This document shows positions 41,426 to 48,474 of a stretch of 55,483 nucleotides of DNA, in pieces. The stretch is taken from positions 1 to 55,483 of the forward strand of contig NZ_CALUCS010000015.1 of NCBI RefSeq assembly GCF_943914615.1. Reading direction: 5' to 3'. The notes beneath the pieces are model-generated. The model was not told the origin of the DNA. It did not search any database and was given only the letters and a program-made list of their open reading frames with translations. The position numbers were made by a program, and so were the translations under genes. Each line of letters opens with the position of its first letter. Position 1 is the first letter of the stretch. Origin of the DNA: an uncultured Corynebacterium sp. (lineage in GTDB: Bacteria; Actinomycetota; Actinomycetes; Mycobacteriales; Mycobacteriaceae).

Positions 41426-41448
41426 TGTTCAATGGGTTGAACAATATA
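41426..41448 (-). promoter_or_regulatory. Operator and -10 of the metal ABC operon
   Basis: A perfect palindrome TGTTCAA-TGGG-TTGAACA (41426-41443) lies 38 nt before the binding-protein ATG. The minus-strand -10 TATATT (plus 41443-41448) abuts it, so the palindrome spans the transcription start. This is a natural binding site for the divergently encoded MntR/DtxR-family repressor. Confidence 0.6.
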
Positions 41449-41497
41449 GTGCAGCTTAGTCCACACCCATGAGTTCTTAAAACCCCGATTACCCCCG

Positions 41498-41510
41498 TAC
41501 ACTGGTCGAC
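41498..41510 (+). promoter_or_regulatory. -10 box of a leaderless promoter for the DtxR/MntR-family gene
   Basis: TACACT (41498-41503), 7 nt, ATG 41511. The palindrome at 41426-41443 is about 55 nt upstream of this -10, so it may not control this gene directly. Confidence 0.6.
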
Positions 41511-42227
41511 ATGCATGTCACAGACCTTCCCGAGAGGTCCCAGGATTACCTGAAGAAGATCTTCGATCTGCAGGAGTGGTCCGGAGGTGGGGTTTCCCTT
41601 TCCGTCTTGGCCAGCCACATGGACCAGCGACCTTCTACTGCCTCGGAGGCGATCAAGCGCCTCGCCACCCAAGGGCTCGTCGACCACGCCCCTTATGGGG
41701 ACATCGAGCTCAGTGAAGCGGGTCGAAAGATTGCCCTGGCCATGGTTCGCCGCCACCGCCTGATCGAGACTTTTCTGTGCAACCACTTGGGCTACGGCCT
41801 GGATGAGGTGCACGACGAGGCCGAGGTTTTAGAGCATGCGGTTTCCGAAACCTTCGTCGATCGCATCGCCAGCCTGCTGAACAACCCCACACGAGACCCG
41901 CACGGTGACCCTATTCCCGACGAAGGCGGCCACATTCCTGCAAGCTCGGCTTTCCTTCTTTCGGACGCCCACACGGGCGAACAGCTCATCGTGGATCGCA
42001 TTAGCGACAGGGATGCCGCCCTGGTGCGTTATCTCACCGAGCACGGCGTGCTCCCCGGAGTTCACATCACCGTCGGCGAGCGTGTGTTCGCAGATATGGC
42101 GGAGTTGCACATCGCCGAGTCGGAAACACGGGTTCAACTTCCAGCGAGTAGCCTAAGCGCAGTGTTGGTAAGCGCTGCTGATAAGAACTCGCAGAGTGAG
42201 CGCGCTGAGAAGCCCAAGAAGGCATAA
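41511..42227 (+). CDS. DtxR/MntR-family metal-dependent repressor
   Basis: A 238-residue regulator. A winged helix at 1-75 (DYLKKIFDLQEW, then LASHMDQRPSTASEAIKRLATQGLV) is followed by the metal-binding dimerisation domain at about 80-145 (MVRRHRLIETFLCNHLGYGLDEVHDEAEVLEHAVSE, then DPHGDPIP). The His/Glu/Asp/Cys pattern matches DtxR-family metal sites. A C-terminal SH3-like/FeoA-type domain is at about 155-225. Being divergent from a Mn/Fe ABC importer with a palindrome between them, it most likely represses that operon when Mn2+ (or Fe2+) is sufficient. The genus also has the iron regulator DtxR; this one is better read as MntR, which is inference from context. Confidence 0.85.
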   Translation: MHVTDLPERSQDYLKKIFDLQEWSGGGVSLSVLASHMDQRPSTASEAIKRLATQGLVDHAPYGDIELSEAGRKIALAMVRRHRLIETFLCNHLGYGLDEVHDEAEVLEHAVSETFVDRIASLLNNPTRDPHGDPIPDEGGHIPASSAFLLSDAHTGEQLIVDRISDRDAALVRYLTEHGVLPGVHITVGERVFADMAELHIAESETRVQLPASSLSAVLVSAADKNSQSERAEKPKKA

Positions 42228-42255
42228 GAAGGCTTAACAAGTAGGAAGGACATCC

Positions 42256-43125
42256 ATGGCGTCGAACCACTATCGCCGCCCGCAGAGGATCGAACCAAAC
42301 GATTCTGTGTGGGATGACGACGCAGCCGGCAGTCGCCCGAACCGGGGGCTTCTGGGGGGCTGCGGTTTCTTCGTAGTGGTCGTCGCGCTGCTGGGTATCA
42401 TCGCCCTGGTTGGTTACCTGGTGGCAGGGTTCGTCACCAGTGACCGCGACTCCGAATCCGACCGCCTGCCGGTGCCTACCGATATCCCACCGAAGGCCGC
42501 GAGTCCCGCGCCGGACTTCGACCCGAATGACAGCGACCGCGCATACCAGCAGGCTCTGGACTGGGCTAAGCCAAAGTCCGAGGAGCTAAACATCCCTCTG
42601 CAGGCCCTCATGGCCTACGGCAAGGCCGAAGGCTTCGCCCGGAGCGAGACCCCCGCCTGCAACCTGACCTGGAATACGCTGGCCGGGCTCGGTTACGTAG
42701 AGACCCGCCACGGGACTTACGACGGCGAGCGATTCGGGGCGTCCAAACTCAACGACGATGGCATCGCCGAGCCCGACATCATCGGCCCGCAGCTCAACGG
42801 CCGCGAGTTCGCCAAGGTGGAGGATACCGACGAGGGGCGCCTGGACGGTGACCGCGAGTACGACCGTGCGCTGGGGCCGATGCAGTTTATCCCCGAATCC
42901 TGGAAGATCTACGGGGTGGACGCAGATGGCGACGGCAAGAAGAATCCGCAGAGCGTCTACGACGCTGCCGCCACCGCGACCAAACTACTGTGCAGAGAAG
43001 GGCGCGACCTCAGCACCGAAAGTGGTTGGAAGAGCGCGATCAAGGGGTACAACCTTTCCAACGAGTACGTCGTGCAGGTACGCGACGCAGCGGCGAACTA
43101 CGCGATTGGCCAGTCGCCGCAGTAG
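42256..43125 (+). CDS. Membrane-anchored lytic transglycosylase (LpqU/MltB-like)
   Basis: A 289-residue envelope protein: cytoplasmic N terminus rich in Arg/Asp, one transmembrane helix at about 38-60, a short linker, then a lytic transglycosylase domain of the MltB/SLT_2 type. Catalytic Glu149 lies in LGYVETRHGTYDG, and the family block GPMQFIPESWKIYGVDADGDG follows at about 210-230. It should cleave the MurNAc-GlcNAc bond of peptidoglycan with 1,6-anhydro ring formation. Mycobacterium has the lipoprotein LpqU (Rv1022) at this site before eno; this protein lacks a lipobox and is anchored by a helix instead. ATG 42256 has AAGGA upstream. It follows the repressor gene by 28 nt. Confidence 0.88.
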   Translation: MASNHYRRPQRIEPNDSVWDDDAAGSRPNRGLLGGCGFFVVVVALLGIIALVGYLVAGFVTSDRDSESDRLPVPTDIPPKAASPAPDFDPNDSDRAYQQALDWAKPKSEELNIPLQALMAYGKAEGFARSETPACNLTWNTLAGLGYVETRHGTYDGERFGASKLNDDGIAEPDIIGPQLNGREFAKVEDTDEGRLDGDREYDRALGPMQFIPESWKIYGVDADGDGKKNPQSVYDAAATATKLLCREGRDLSTESGWKSAIKGYNLSNEYVVQVRDAAANYAIGQSPQ

Positions 43126-43338
43126 GCCATTCCCCCTTTAGGGAGGGGTGGTTTTAGCCAGGATTTGCCCGCGTGACGGCGAAAAAATTCTGGCGGTGCC
43201 ACAATGGGAGTAGACCGCTGTGCTCGGTGCCACCTGTGGGCTACCCAGCGCTGCGGTAGAGACCTTTGTTAGCTGTTAACCCAAGAACAGATAATCAACA
43301 GTTTGGCACCCAATGCCACATGCCAAGGAGGCAGACAC

Positions 43339-44616
43339 ATGGCCCTGATCCTCAACATTGATGCACGCGAAATCATCGATTCCCGCGGTAACCCGACCGT
43401 CGAGGTAGACGTACTTCTGGACGACGGCTCCTTCGGTCGCGCAGCCGTTCCCTCCGGCGCTTCCACCGGTGTGCACGAGGCGCACGAGCTGCGCGATGGC
43501 GGCGAGCGCTACCAGGGCAAGGGCGTTCTCAACGCCGTCAAGAACGTTATTGAAGACATCGACGAAGAGCTAATGGGTGTGGAGGCAGACGATCAGCGTC
43601 TGATCGACCAGCTGATGCGCGACCTGGACGGTACTGAGAACAAGTCCAAGCTGGGCGCCAACGCTATCCTGGGCGTTTCCATGGCTGTTGCTCGTGCCGC
43701 TGCAGAGTCCGCCGACCTGCCGCTGTTCCGCTACGTCGGTGGCCCGAACGCCCACGTACTGCCGGTACCGATGATGAACATCCTCAACGGTGGCGCACAC
43801 GCAGACTCCGGCGTGGACGTCCAGGAGTTCATGATCGCGCCGATCGGTGCAGAGACTTTCTCTGAGGCACTGCGCGTTGGTGCCGAGGTTTACCACACCC
43901 TGAAGAAGGTCATTAAGGACAAGGGGCTGTCCACCGGCCTGGGCGACGAAGGCGGCTTCGCCCCGTCCGTCGACTCCACCAAGGCGGCCCTGGACCTGAT
44001 CGTCGAGGCCATCGAAAAGGCCGGCTTTAAGGTCGGCGAGGACGTCGCACTGGCGCTGGACGTTGCCTCCTCCGAGTTCTTTAAGGATGGCAAGTACCAC
44101 TTCGAGGGCGGCGAGCACACCGCTGAGGAGATGGCGAAGGTCTACGAGGATCTGATCGAGGAGTACCCGATCGTCTCCATCGAGGACCCGCTGCAGGAGG
44201 ATGACTGGGAGGGCTACACCGCCCTGACCGCCAAGATCGGCGACAAGGTTCAGCTGGTTGGCGATGACTTCTTCGTCACCAACCCGCAGCGCCTGGCCAA
44301 GGGCATCGAGGAGAAGGCAGCCAACGCGCTGCTGGTGAAGGTAAACCAGATCGGTACCCTGACCGAGACCTTCGACGCTGTCGAACTGGCACACCGCAAC
44401 GGCTACCGCAGCATGATGTCCCACCGCTCCGGTGAGACTGAGGACACCACCATCGCCGACCTGGCCGTCGCCCTGAACTGTGGCCAGATCAAGACCGGTG
44501 CTCCGGCTCGCTCCGAGCGTGTTGCCAAGTACAACCAGCTGCTGCGTATCGAGGAGATCCTGGGCGATGCAGCCGTCTACGCAGGCCGCTCCGCCTTCCC
44601 TCGTTTCACCAAGTAA
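43339..44616 (+). CDS. eno: Enolase
   Basis: Converts 2-phosphoglycerate to phosphoenolpyruvate in glycolysis; also a degradosome partner in some bacteria. 425 residues. Active-site features: ASTGVHEAHELRD, GDEGGFAPSV (catalytic Glu), Mg2+ ligands in ALDVASSEF, IEDPLQEDDW and GDDFFVTN, catalytic Lys in LLVKVNQIGTLTE and the signature SHRSGETEDTTIADLAVAL. ATG 43339 has a perfect AAGGAGG 8 nt upstream (43324-43330); the in-frame ATG at 43303 precedes this site and is not used. Codon choice is strongly biased (CTG, GGC, AAG), as expected for an abundant protein. The 213-nt upstream gap holds its promoter; I could not fix the -10. Confidence 0.98.
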   Translation: MALILNIDAREIIDSRGNPTVEVDVLLDDGSFGRAAVPSGASTGVHEAHELRDGGERYQGKGVLNAVKNVIEDIDEELMGVEADDQRLIDQLMRDLDGTENKSKLGANAILGVSMAVARAAAESADLPLFRYVGGPNAHVLPVPMMNILNGGAHADSGVDVQEFMIAPIGAETFSEALRVGAEVYHTLKKVIKDKGLSTGLGDEGGFAPSVDSTKAALDLIVEAIEKAGFKVGEDVALALDVASSEFFKDGKYHFEGGEHTAEEMAKVYEDLIEEYPIVSIEDPLQEDDWEGYTALTAKIGDKVQLVGDDFFVTNPQRLAKGIEEKAANALLVKVNQIGTLTETFDAVELAHRNGYRSMMSHRSGETEDTTIADLAVALNCGQIKTGAPARSERVAKYNQLLRIEEILGDAAVYAGRSAFPRFTK

Positions 44617-44623
44617 GTGTTAG

Positions 44624-44696
44624 GCGCTCCCCAAGGAGCGCAAGGCTCAGTAGCCCCAGGTAGCCCACAGCCATCCAGCCGATGGCCGTGGGCTAC
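44624..44696 (+). terminator. Tandem stem-loops after eno
   Basis: GCGCTCC-CCAA-GGAGCGC (44624-44641) lies 7 nt after the eno stop. A second, longer stem has arms 44660-44674 and 44682-44696 (GTAGCCCAC...GTGGGCTAC with one internal mismatch and a 7-nt loop). The following TCGCATTTC is only weakly U-rich, so termination is likely but less canonical. Confidence 0.5.
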
Positions 44697-44718
44697 TCGC
44701 ATTTCAGCCTCGCTTCGC

Positions 44719-44733
44719 TAGACTCTGTAGACC
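44719..44733 (+). promoter_or_regulatory. -10 box of a near-leaderless promoter for ftsB
   Basis: TAGACT (44719-44724), 9 nt, ATG 44734. Confidence 0.5.
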
Positions 44734-45471
44734 ATGAGCAAATCGACCAAGGGCGAACCGGACAAGGAGCCGGAGGATCAGCCACGCGCAGACGTGGCGT
44801 CCGAAAAAGAGGGGCCAGAAAACAGCCGCCCCGAGTCCGCCCGCCTGCCTCGGGCACGGTCGATCGAGCGGCGCGAGAGGCGCCGGGCCCGCGCGCAAAC
44901 TGCGCCGAAACGCATGGCGCGCTCCTTTGTAGAGGTGCCGAAGAACATGAGCCCCACAACGTGGCTCGTGGCGCTGGTACTGGTGATTTTCCTGGCGGTT
45001 TCCATCGCCAACCCGCTGCGTAACTACTTCGAGCAACGCGCCGAGCTGGCGCAGCTGAACCAGAAGATTGAGGTGCAGGAGAAGGAAAAAGCGGAGCTCA
45101 CCAGCGAGCTTAACCGCTACAGCGACGAGGATTTCATCAAGGAACAGGCACGCACGCGGCTGGGGCTGATCGAGCCGGGGGAGTCGGCATATCGCATCAT
45201 CTCCCCGAAGATCCACTCCGACGAGCTCGGCACCGAAACGGACGAAGAATCCAAGGGCGAAGGCGAAGGAAACCGCGACTGGTACGCCCAGCTGTGGGAC
45301 TCGATCTCCACGCCGGAGGAAGAATTGCAGGAAGACGATCCGGCGAGCGAAGACCACAAGCTGCCGACTGTGCCGGAGGAGAATCCGGAGCAGGAACAGC
45401 CCGCAGCGCCCGCGCCTGAGGGGCAACCTGCAGCGCCAGAACAGGCGCCAGCACCCGCATCAGCTAACTAG
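44734..45471 (+). CDS. ftsB: FtsB/DivIC-family cell division protein
   Basis: A bitopic septum protein of 245 residues that links FtsQ and FtsL in the divisome. A disordered cytoplasmic region (1-70) turns Arg-rich at 40-60 (RARSIERRERRRARAQ); a transmembrane helix at 76-93 (TWLVALVLVIFLAVSIA) is followed by an extracytoplasmic coiled coil (100-128) and the FtsB/DivIC segment DEDFIKEQARTRLGLIEPGE. The last 90 residues are acidic and then Pro/Ala/Gln-rich. It follows eno as in Mycobacterium (Rv1023-Rv1024). Same-strand neighbours DUF501 and ppx are 35 and 22 nt apart and probably partly cotranscribed. E. coli FtsB is much shorter (103 residues), so both tails are actinobacterial additions. Confidence 0.9.
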   Translation: MSKSTKGEPDKEPEDQPRADVASEKEGPENSRPESARLPRARSIERRERRRARAQTAPKRMARSFVEVPKNMSPTTWLVALVLVIFLAVSIANPLRNYFEQRAELAQLNQKIEVQEKEKAELTSELNRYSDEDFIKEQARTRLGLIEPGESAYRIISPKIHSDELGTETDEESKGEGEGNRDWYAQLWDSISTPEEELQEDDPASEDHKLPTVPEENPEQEQPAAPAPEGQPAAPEQAPAPASAN

Positions 45472-45506
45472 AGTGAGACACTCCAACAGAGGAACCGAGG
45501 GAACCC

Positions 45507-46073
45507 ATGACTAACCAACGCCAGCCAGGCCCGCCGACCGAAGACGACCTGGAAGTAATGCGCCAGCAGCTCGGTCGCCCGCTGCGCGGTGTGGTCGAGG
45601 TCAGCTACTACACGCCGGATGGGGTCCCCGCAGTGGTGAAGACCCAGCCGAAGCTGCCGGATGGCACGCCGTTCCCCACGCTGTACTACCTGACGGATCC
45701 GCGCCTCACCGCCGAAGCTTCCCGCCTGGAGGTTGCAGGTGTGATGAAGACGATGCAGGCGCGGCTGCCCGATGACGAAGAGCTGGCCGCCGACTACCGG
45801 GCCGCGCACGAGCACTACCTGGCCGAGCGCAACAAGATGGAGGATTTGGGCACAGACTTCTCGGGCGGCGGTATGCCCGACCGTGTGAAGTGCCTGCACG
45901 TGCTGATTGCCTACGCGCTGGCGGAGGGGCCGCAGCGAGTGCGCCTGGGCACCGAGGCCGTTGCGCTGGCCATCGAGAACAACCCGAAGCTTCAGGGCAC
46001 GGCGCTGCCAGCGGACTGGCCGTCGTCGGCCTCGCTGGGCACGTCGATGGATGCCGCGAGCATCGCGGAGTAG
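45507..46073 (+). CDS. DUF501 family protein
   Basis: A 188-residue soluble protein of a conserved actinobacterial family (Rv1025 in Mycobacterium) with no established function. Conserved blocks seen: VMRQQLGRPLRGVVEVSYYTPDGVPAVVKTQP near the N terminus, FPTLYYLTDPRLTAEASRLE in the middle (about 53-72), and VKCLHVLIAYALAEG (about 130-145), which contains a lone Cys-Leu-His. It sits between ftsB and ppx, the same place as in Mycobacterium. The ATG at 45507 follows GAGGGA. I can suggest no function beyond this conserved setting. Confidence 0.88.
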   Translation: MTNQRQPGPPTEDDLEVMRQQLGRPLRGVVEVSYYTPDGVPAVVKTQPKLPDGTPFPTLYYLTDPRLTAEASRLEVAGVMKTMQARLPDDEELAADYRAAHEHYLAERNKMEDLGTDFSGGGMPDRVKCLHVLIAYALAEGPQRVRLGTEAVALAIENNPKLQGTALPADWPSSASLGTSMDAASIAE

Positions 46074-46081
46074 CCGCGGGG

Positions 46082-46095
46082 TAGCCTGGGGAACC
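46082..46095 (+). promoter_or_regulatory. -10 box of a leaderless promoter for ppx
   Basis: TAGCCT (46082-46087), then GGGGAACC and ATG 46096, the same arrangement as at 12158-12172. Confidence 0.55.
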
Positions 46096-47091
46096 ATGAG
46101 CATCGCCCAGAATCAGAGCCCAAACGAGTCCCAGACTCCCCGCTTCGCCGCCATCGACTGCGGCACGAATTCCATCCGCCTACTGATCAGCGAGCGCACC
46201 CTGGATGGGCAGATCAACGAGCTCAACAGGGATAACATCATCGTGCGCCTGGGCCAGGGCGTGGATGCCACGGGTCGCTTCGCCGACGAGGCCCTGCAGC
46301 GCGTGGATAAGGCCCTGCAGATCTACGCCGACCGCATGGTCGAGTACGGCGTGGTGGACGTGATGATGGGAGCGACCTCCGCCACCCGCGATGCGGCGAA
46401 CCGCGAGGAGTTCTTCGACATCACCCGCCGACACCTGGGGCGAGTGCGCGAGGGGGCGGTGGCGCAGGTGATCTCCGGCGAGCAAGAGGCGGAGCTGAGC
46501 TTCCACGGAGCCATCACAGATCTGCCAAATGCGCAAGACCGCACCGTGTGCGTCATCGACCTGGGTGGTGGCTCCACCGAGTTCGTCGTACACGGTCCGG
46601 GGCGCGAGCCGCAGGCTTTCTCGGCGGACATGGGCTGTGTGCGCCTGACGGAGCGATTCCTGCACGACCAGCCGCCGACGGAGCAGCAGGTCGCCGAGGC
46701 TCGCACCTTCGTAGGGGAGCTCATGGAGCAGGTGCGCTCTCACGTGGATCTGCGCGACGTGGATCAGGTCGTGGGCGTAGCGGGCACGATGACCACTCTC
46801 GCCGCCATCACCCTGGGGCTTTCCGAGTACGACTCGCGGGCTATCCACATGGCCACCCTGTCGCTGGAGGGCTTCCGCGCCACGGCGCGTAACCTTTTGG
46901 GATTGACGCCACCCCAGCGCTGCGAGTACGGGCCTATGCACCCGGGCCGCGCGGATGTGATCGGTGGCGGTTCTATTGTGGTGGATGCCTTCACGAGCCA
47001 GTTCCTTGATTGGGGGCTTAGTGAGATCACAGTCAGCGAGAAGGATATATTGGACGGGATGCTGGCTGAGGTCATGGCACGCCCCCTATAG
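46096..47091 (+). CDS. ppx: Exopolyphosphatase / Ppx-GppA family
   Basis: Removes terminal phosphate from polyphosphate (or the 5' phosphate of pppGpp). 331 residues, the short form with only the two ASKHA domains, as in mycobacterial Ppx2 (Rv1026). Motifs: phosphate-1 AAIDCGTNSIRLLI, GATSATRDAANREEF, the catalytic Glu region VISGEQEAELSFHG, phosphate-2 VIDLGGGSTEFV, and GVAGTMTTLAAI. The longer open frame from 45907 overlaps DUF501 and is rejected in favour of ATG 46096 with its -10 box. The last ten bases lie within the tRNA-Leu gene. Together with the PPK2 at 15413, the window carries both a polyphosphate kinase and a polyphosphatase. Confidence 0.93.
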   Translation: MSIAQNQSPNESQTPRFAAIDCGTNSIRLLISERTLDGQINELNRDNIIVRLGQGVDATGRFADEALQRVDKALQIYADRMVEYGVVDVMMGATSATRDAANREEFFDITRRHLGRVREGAVAQVISGEQEAELSFHGAITDLPNAQDRTVCVIDLGGGSTEFVVHGPGREPQAFSADMGCVRLTERFLHDQPPTEQQVAEARTFVGELMEQVRSHVDLRDVDQVVGVAGTMTTLAAITLGLSEYDSRAIHMATLSLEGFRATARNLLGLTPPQRCEYGPMHPGRADVIGGGSIVVDAFTSQFLDWGLSEITVSEKDILDGMLAEVMARPL

Positions 47092-47155
47092 CCCAATTGG
47101 CAGAGGCAGCGGACTTAAAATCCGTTCAGTGTCGGTTCGAGTCCGACTGGGGGGA
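47082..47155 (+). tRNA. tRNA-Leu (anticodon TAA), short variable loop
   Basis: 74 nt. Acceptor CCCCCTA/TGGGGGG (one G-U), D arm GCCC...GGC with GG in the loop, anticodon stem GCGGA/TCCGT with loop CTTAAAA (anticodon TAA), variable loop TCAGT of only 5 nt, T arm GTCGG-TTCGAGT-CCGAC, discriminator A. No CCA encoded. The anticodon reads UUA (Leu), yet bacterial tRNA-Leu normally has a long variable arm. Mycobacterium has a tRNA-Leu (leuW) in a similar place after ppx; whether it shares this shape is from memory and should be checked. The 5' end overlaps the ppx stop region by 10 nt. Confidence 0.88.
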
Positions 47156-47189
47156 CTTTTCGTTTCCCTTTTAGAGCTCCGTTTGTGAA

Positions 47190-47205
47190 AGTGAGCCAGA
47201 TCACG
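47190..47205 (+). promoter_or_regulatory. GlxR/CRP-like site upstream of the acyl-CoA dehydrogenase
   Basis: AGTGAGCCAGATCACG: both GTGA and TCAC cores are at the 6-nt spacing of the C. glutamicum GlxR consensus TGTGANNTANNTCACA, though the outer bases and the central TA differ. It is 106 nt before the ATG at 47311. Nothing else but tRNA trailer sequence is seen in 47156-47310. Confidence 0.4.
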
Positions 47206-47310
47206 ATCGCGCTGTTGTGGCGTTGTTCCCAAGAAAGTATTTCGTCGGCAAAATCACATGCCGGCGCTTTGATTCGCTTTTGAGGATTCACTTTTGAGGG
47301 AGCCATCGAC

Positions 47311-48474
47311 ATGATTCTGGATAACTACCGCGCAACTTGGGAAACCGAGGAAACTGACGCCCTACGCCTTCATGCTCGCGAGTTTATCGCTAGGGAGGTA
47401 ACTCCCAACGAGCTGAAGTGGGAAGAAAACCACCAGGTAGAGCGTGAGTTCTGGAACAAAGCCGGCGATGCTGGCCTGCTGTGTGCTTCCATCCCCGAGG
47501 AGTACGGCGGAGGCGGCGGCACCTTCGCCCACGAGGCCGTGATCCAGCAGGAGCTCGCCCTGGCTGGCAACTCTGCTTGGCATAACGGTGTGCACTCCGT
47601 GATCGTCGCCCACTACATCTACCAACTCGGAACGGAAGAGCAGCGTAAGCGCTGGCTGCCGGGAATGGCCAGCGGTGAGCTGGTCGGCGCTATCGCCATG
47701 ACCGAGCCCGGCACCGGTTCCGACCTGCAGGCCATCAAGACCCGCGCGGAGCTGGACGGCGATGAGTGGGTAATCAACGGCTCGAAGACCTTCATCACCA
47801 ACGGCACGCACTGCGACGTAGTGGTGATCGTCGCCCGCACCAACGACCAGCCGGGCGGCAGGGGACTGTCCTTGATCGTCGCTGAAACCAAGGACCTTGA
47901 GGGCTTCGAGCGTGGCCGCGTGCTGGATAAGATCGGCCAGCGTGGTCAGGACACCCGCGAGCTGTTCTTTACCGATATGCGCGTGCCCGCCGATAACCTG
48001 CTGGGCGGACAGGAAGGTATGGGCTTCGTGCAGTTGATGCAGCAGCTGCCGCAGGAGCGCTTGATCCTAGCCATCGGAGGTTCATCCGCTTGCGAGGGCG
48101 CCGTGCGCGAAACCATCCGCTACGTCAACGAGCGTGAGGCTTTCGGCCGTCCGATCTTGGGATTCCAGAACACCCAGTTCGTTCTAGCCGAGTGCGCGAG
48201 TGAGACGTTGGCGGCGAAGACGCTGACCGACCACTGCACGGCGCTACACATCGAGGGCAAGCTAACGACCGCGCAAGCTTCAGCCGCGAAGTACTTGGCC
48301 TCTGACCTGCAGAGTTCCGTGGCGGACCGCTGCTTGCAGCTGTTCGGCGGCTATGGCTTCATGCGCGAGTACCCGATCTCCCGCATGTACACGGATGCCC
48401 GCGTGCAGCGCATCTACGGCGGTACGAACGAGATCATGAAGCTGCTGATCGCCCGCGAGTTTAAGCAGGACTAG
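47311..48474 (+). CDS. Acyl-CoA dehydrogenase, long-chain (ACADL-like) type
   Basis: Flavoprotein that oxidises acyl-CoA to trans-2-enoyl-CoA. 387 residues, standard length. Order: N-terminal helical domain (1-120), middle beta domain with AMTEPGTGSDLQAIKT and FITNGTHCD (FAD/substrate contacts), then the C-terminal helical domain. The base is likely Glu in SSACEGAVRETIRYVNEREAFG, as in long-chain and isovaleryl enzymes, because the other family position (EGT in short/medium-chain types) reads YGGTNEIMK here. The match to mammalian ACADL around this region is strong. ATG 47311 has GAGGGAG at 8 nt. The stop is shared tail-to-tail with the next gene through CTAG. Chain-length preference is inference. 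Confidence 0.9.
   Translation: MILDNYRATWETEETDALRLHAREFIAREVTPNELKWEENHQVEREFWNKAGDAGLLCASIPEEYGGGGGTFAHEAVIQQELALAGNSAWHNGVHSVIVAHYIYQLGTEEQRKRWLPGMASGELVGAIAMTEPGTGSDLQAIKTRAELDGDEWVINGSKTFITNGTHCDVVVIVARTNDQPGGRGLSLIVAETKDLEGFERGRVLDKIGQRGQDTRELFFTDMRVPADNLLGGQEGMGFVQLMQQLPQERLILAIGGSSACEGAVRETIRYVNEREAFGRPILGFQNTQFVLAECASETLAAKTLTDHCTALHIEGKLTTAQASAAKYLASDLQSSVADRCLQLFGGYGFMREYPISRMYTDARVQRIYGGTNEIMKLLIAREFKQD

Noticed and set aside
40473..41813. 446-residue frame extending the metal-binding lipoprotein upstream
   Set aside because: The extra N-terminal part has no signal sequence, runs through the palindromic promoter and is antisense to the DtxR-family gene; ATG 41387 gives a proper lipoprotein signal.
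43190..43320. Repeated CGGTGCCAC and TGGCA/TGCCA elements before eno as an operator
   Set aside because: Short, GC-rich and irregularly spaced; no consensus of a known regulator matched.
45907..47091. Longer ppx frame starting at 45907
   Set aside because: It overlaps most of the end of DUF501 and lacks a -10; TAGCCT with ATG 46096 fits the family start.
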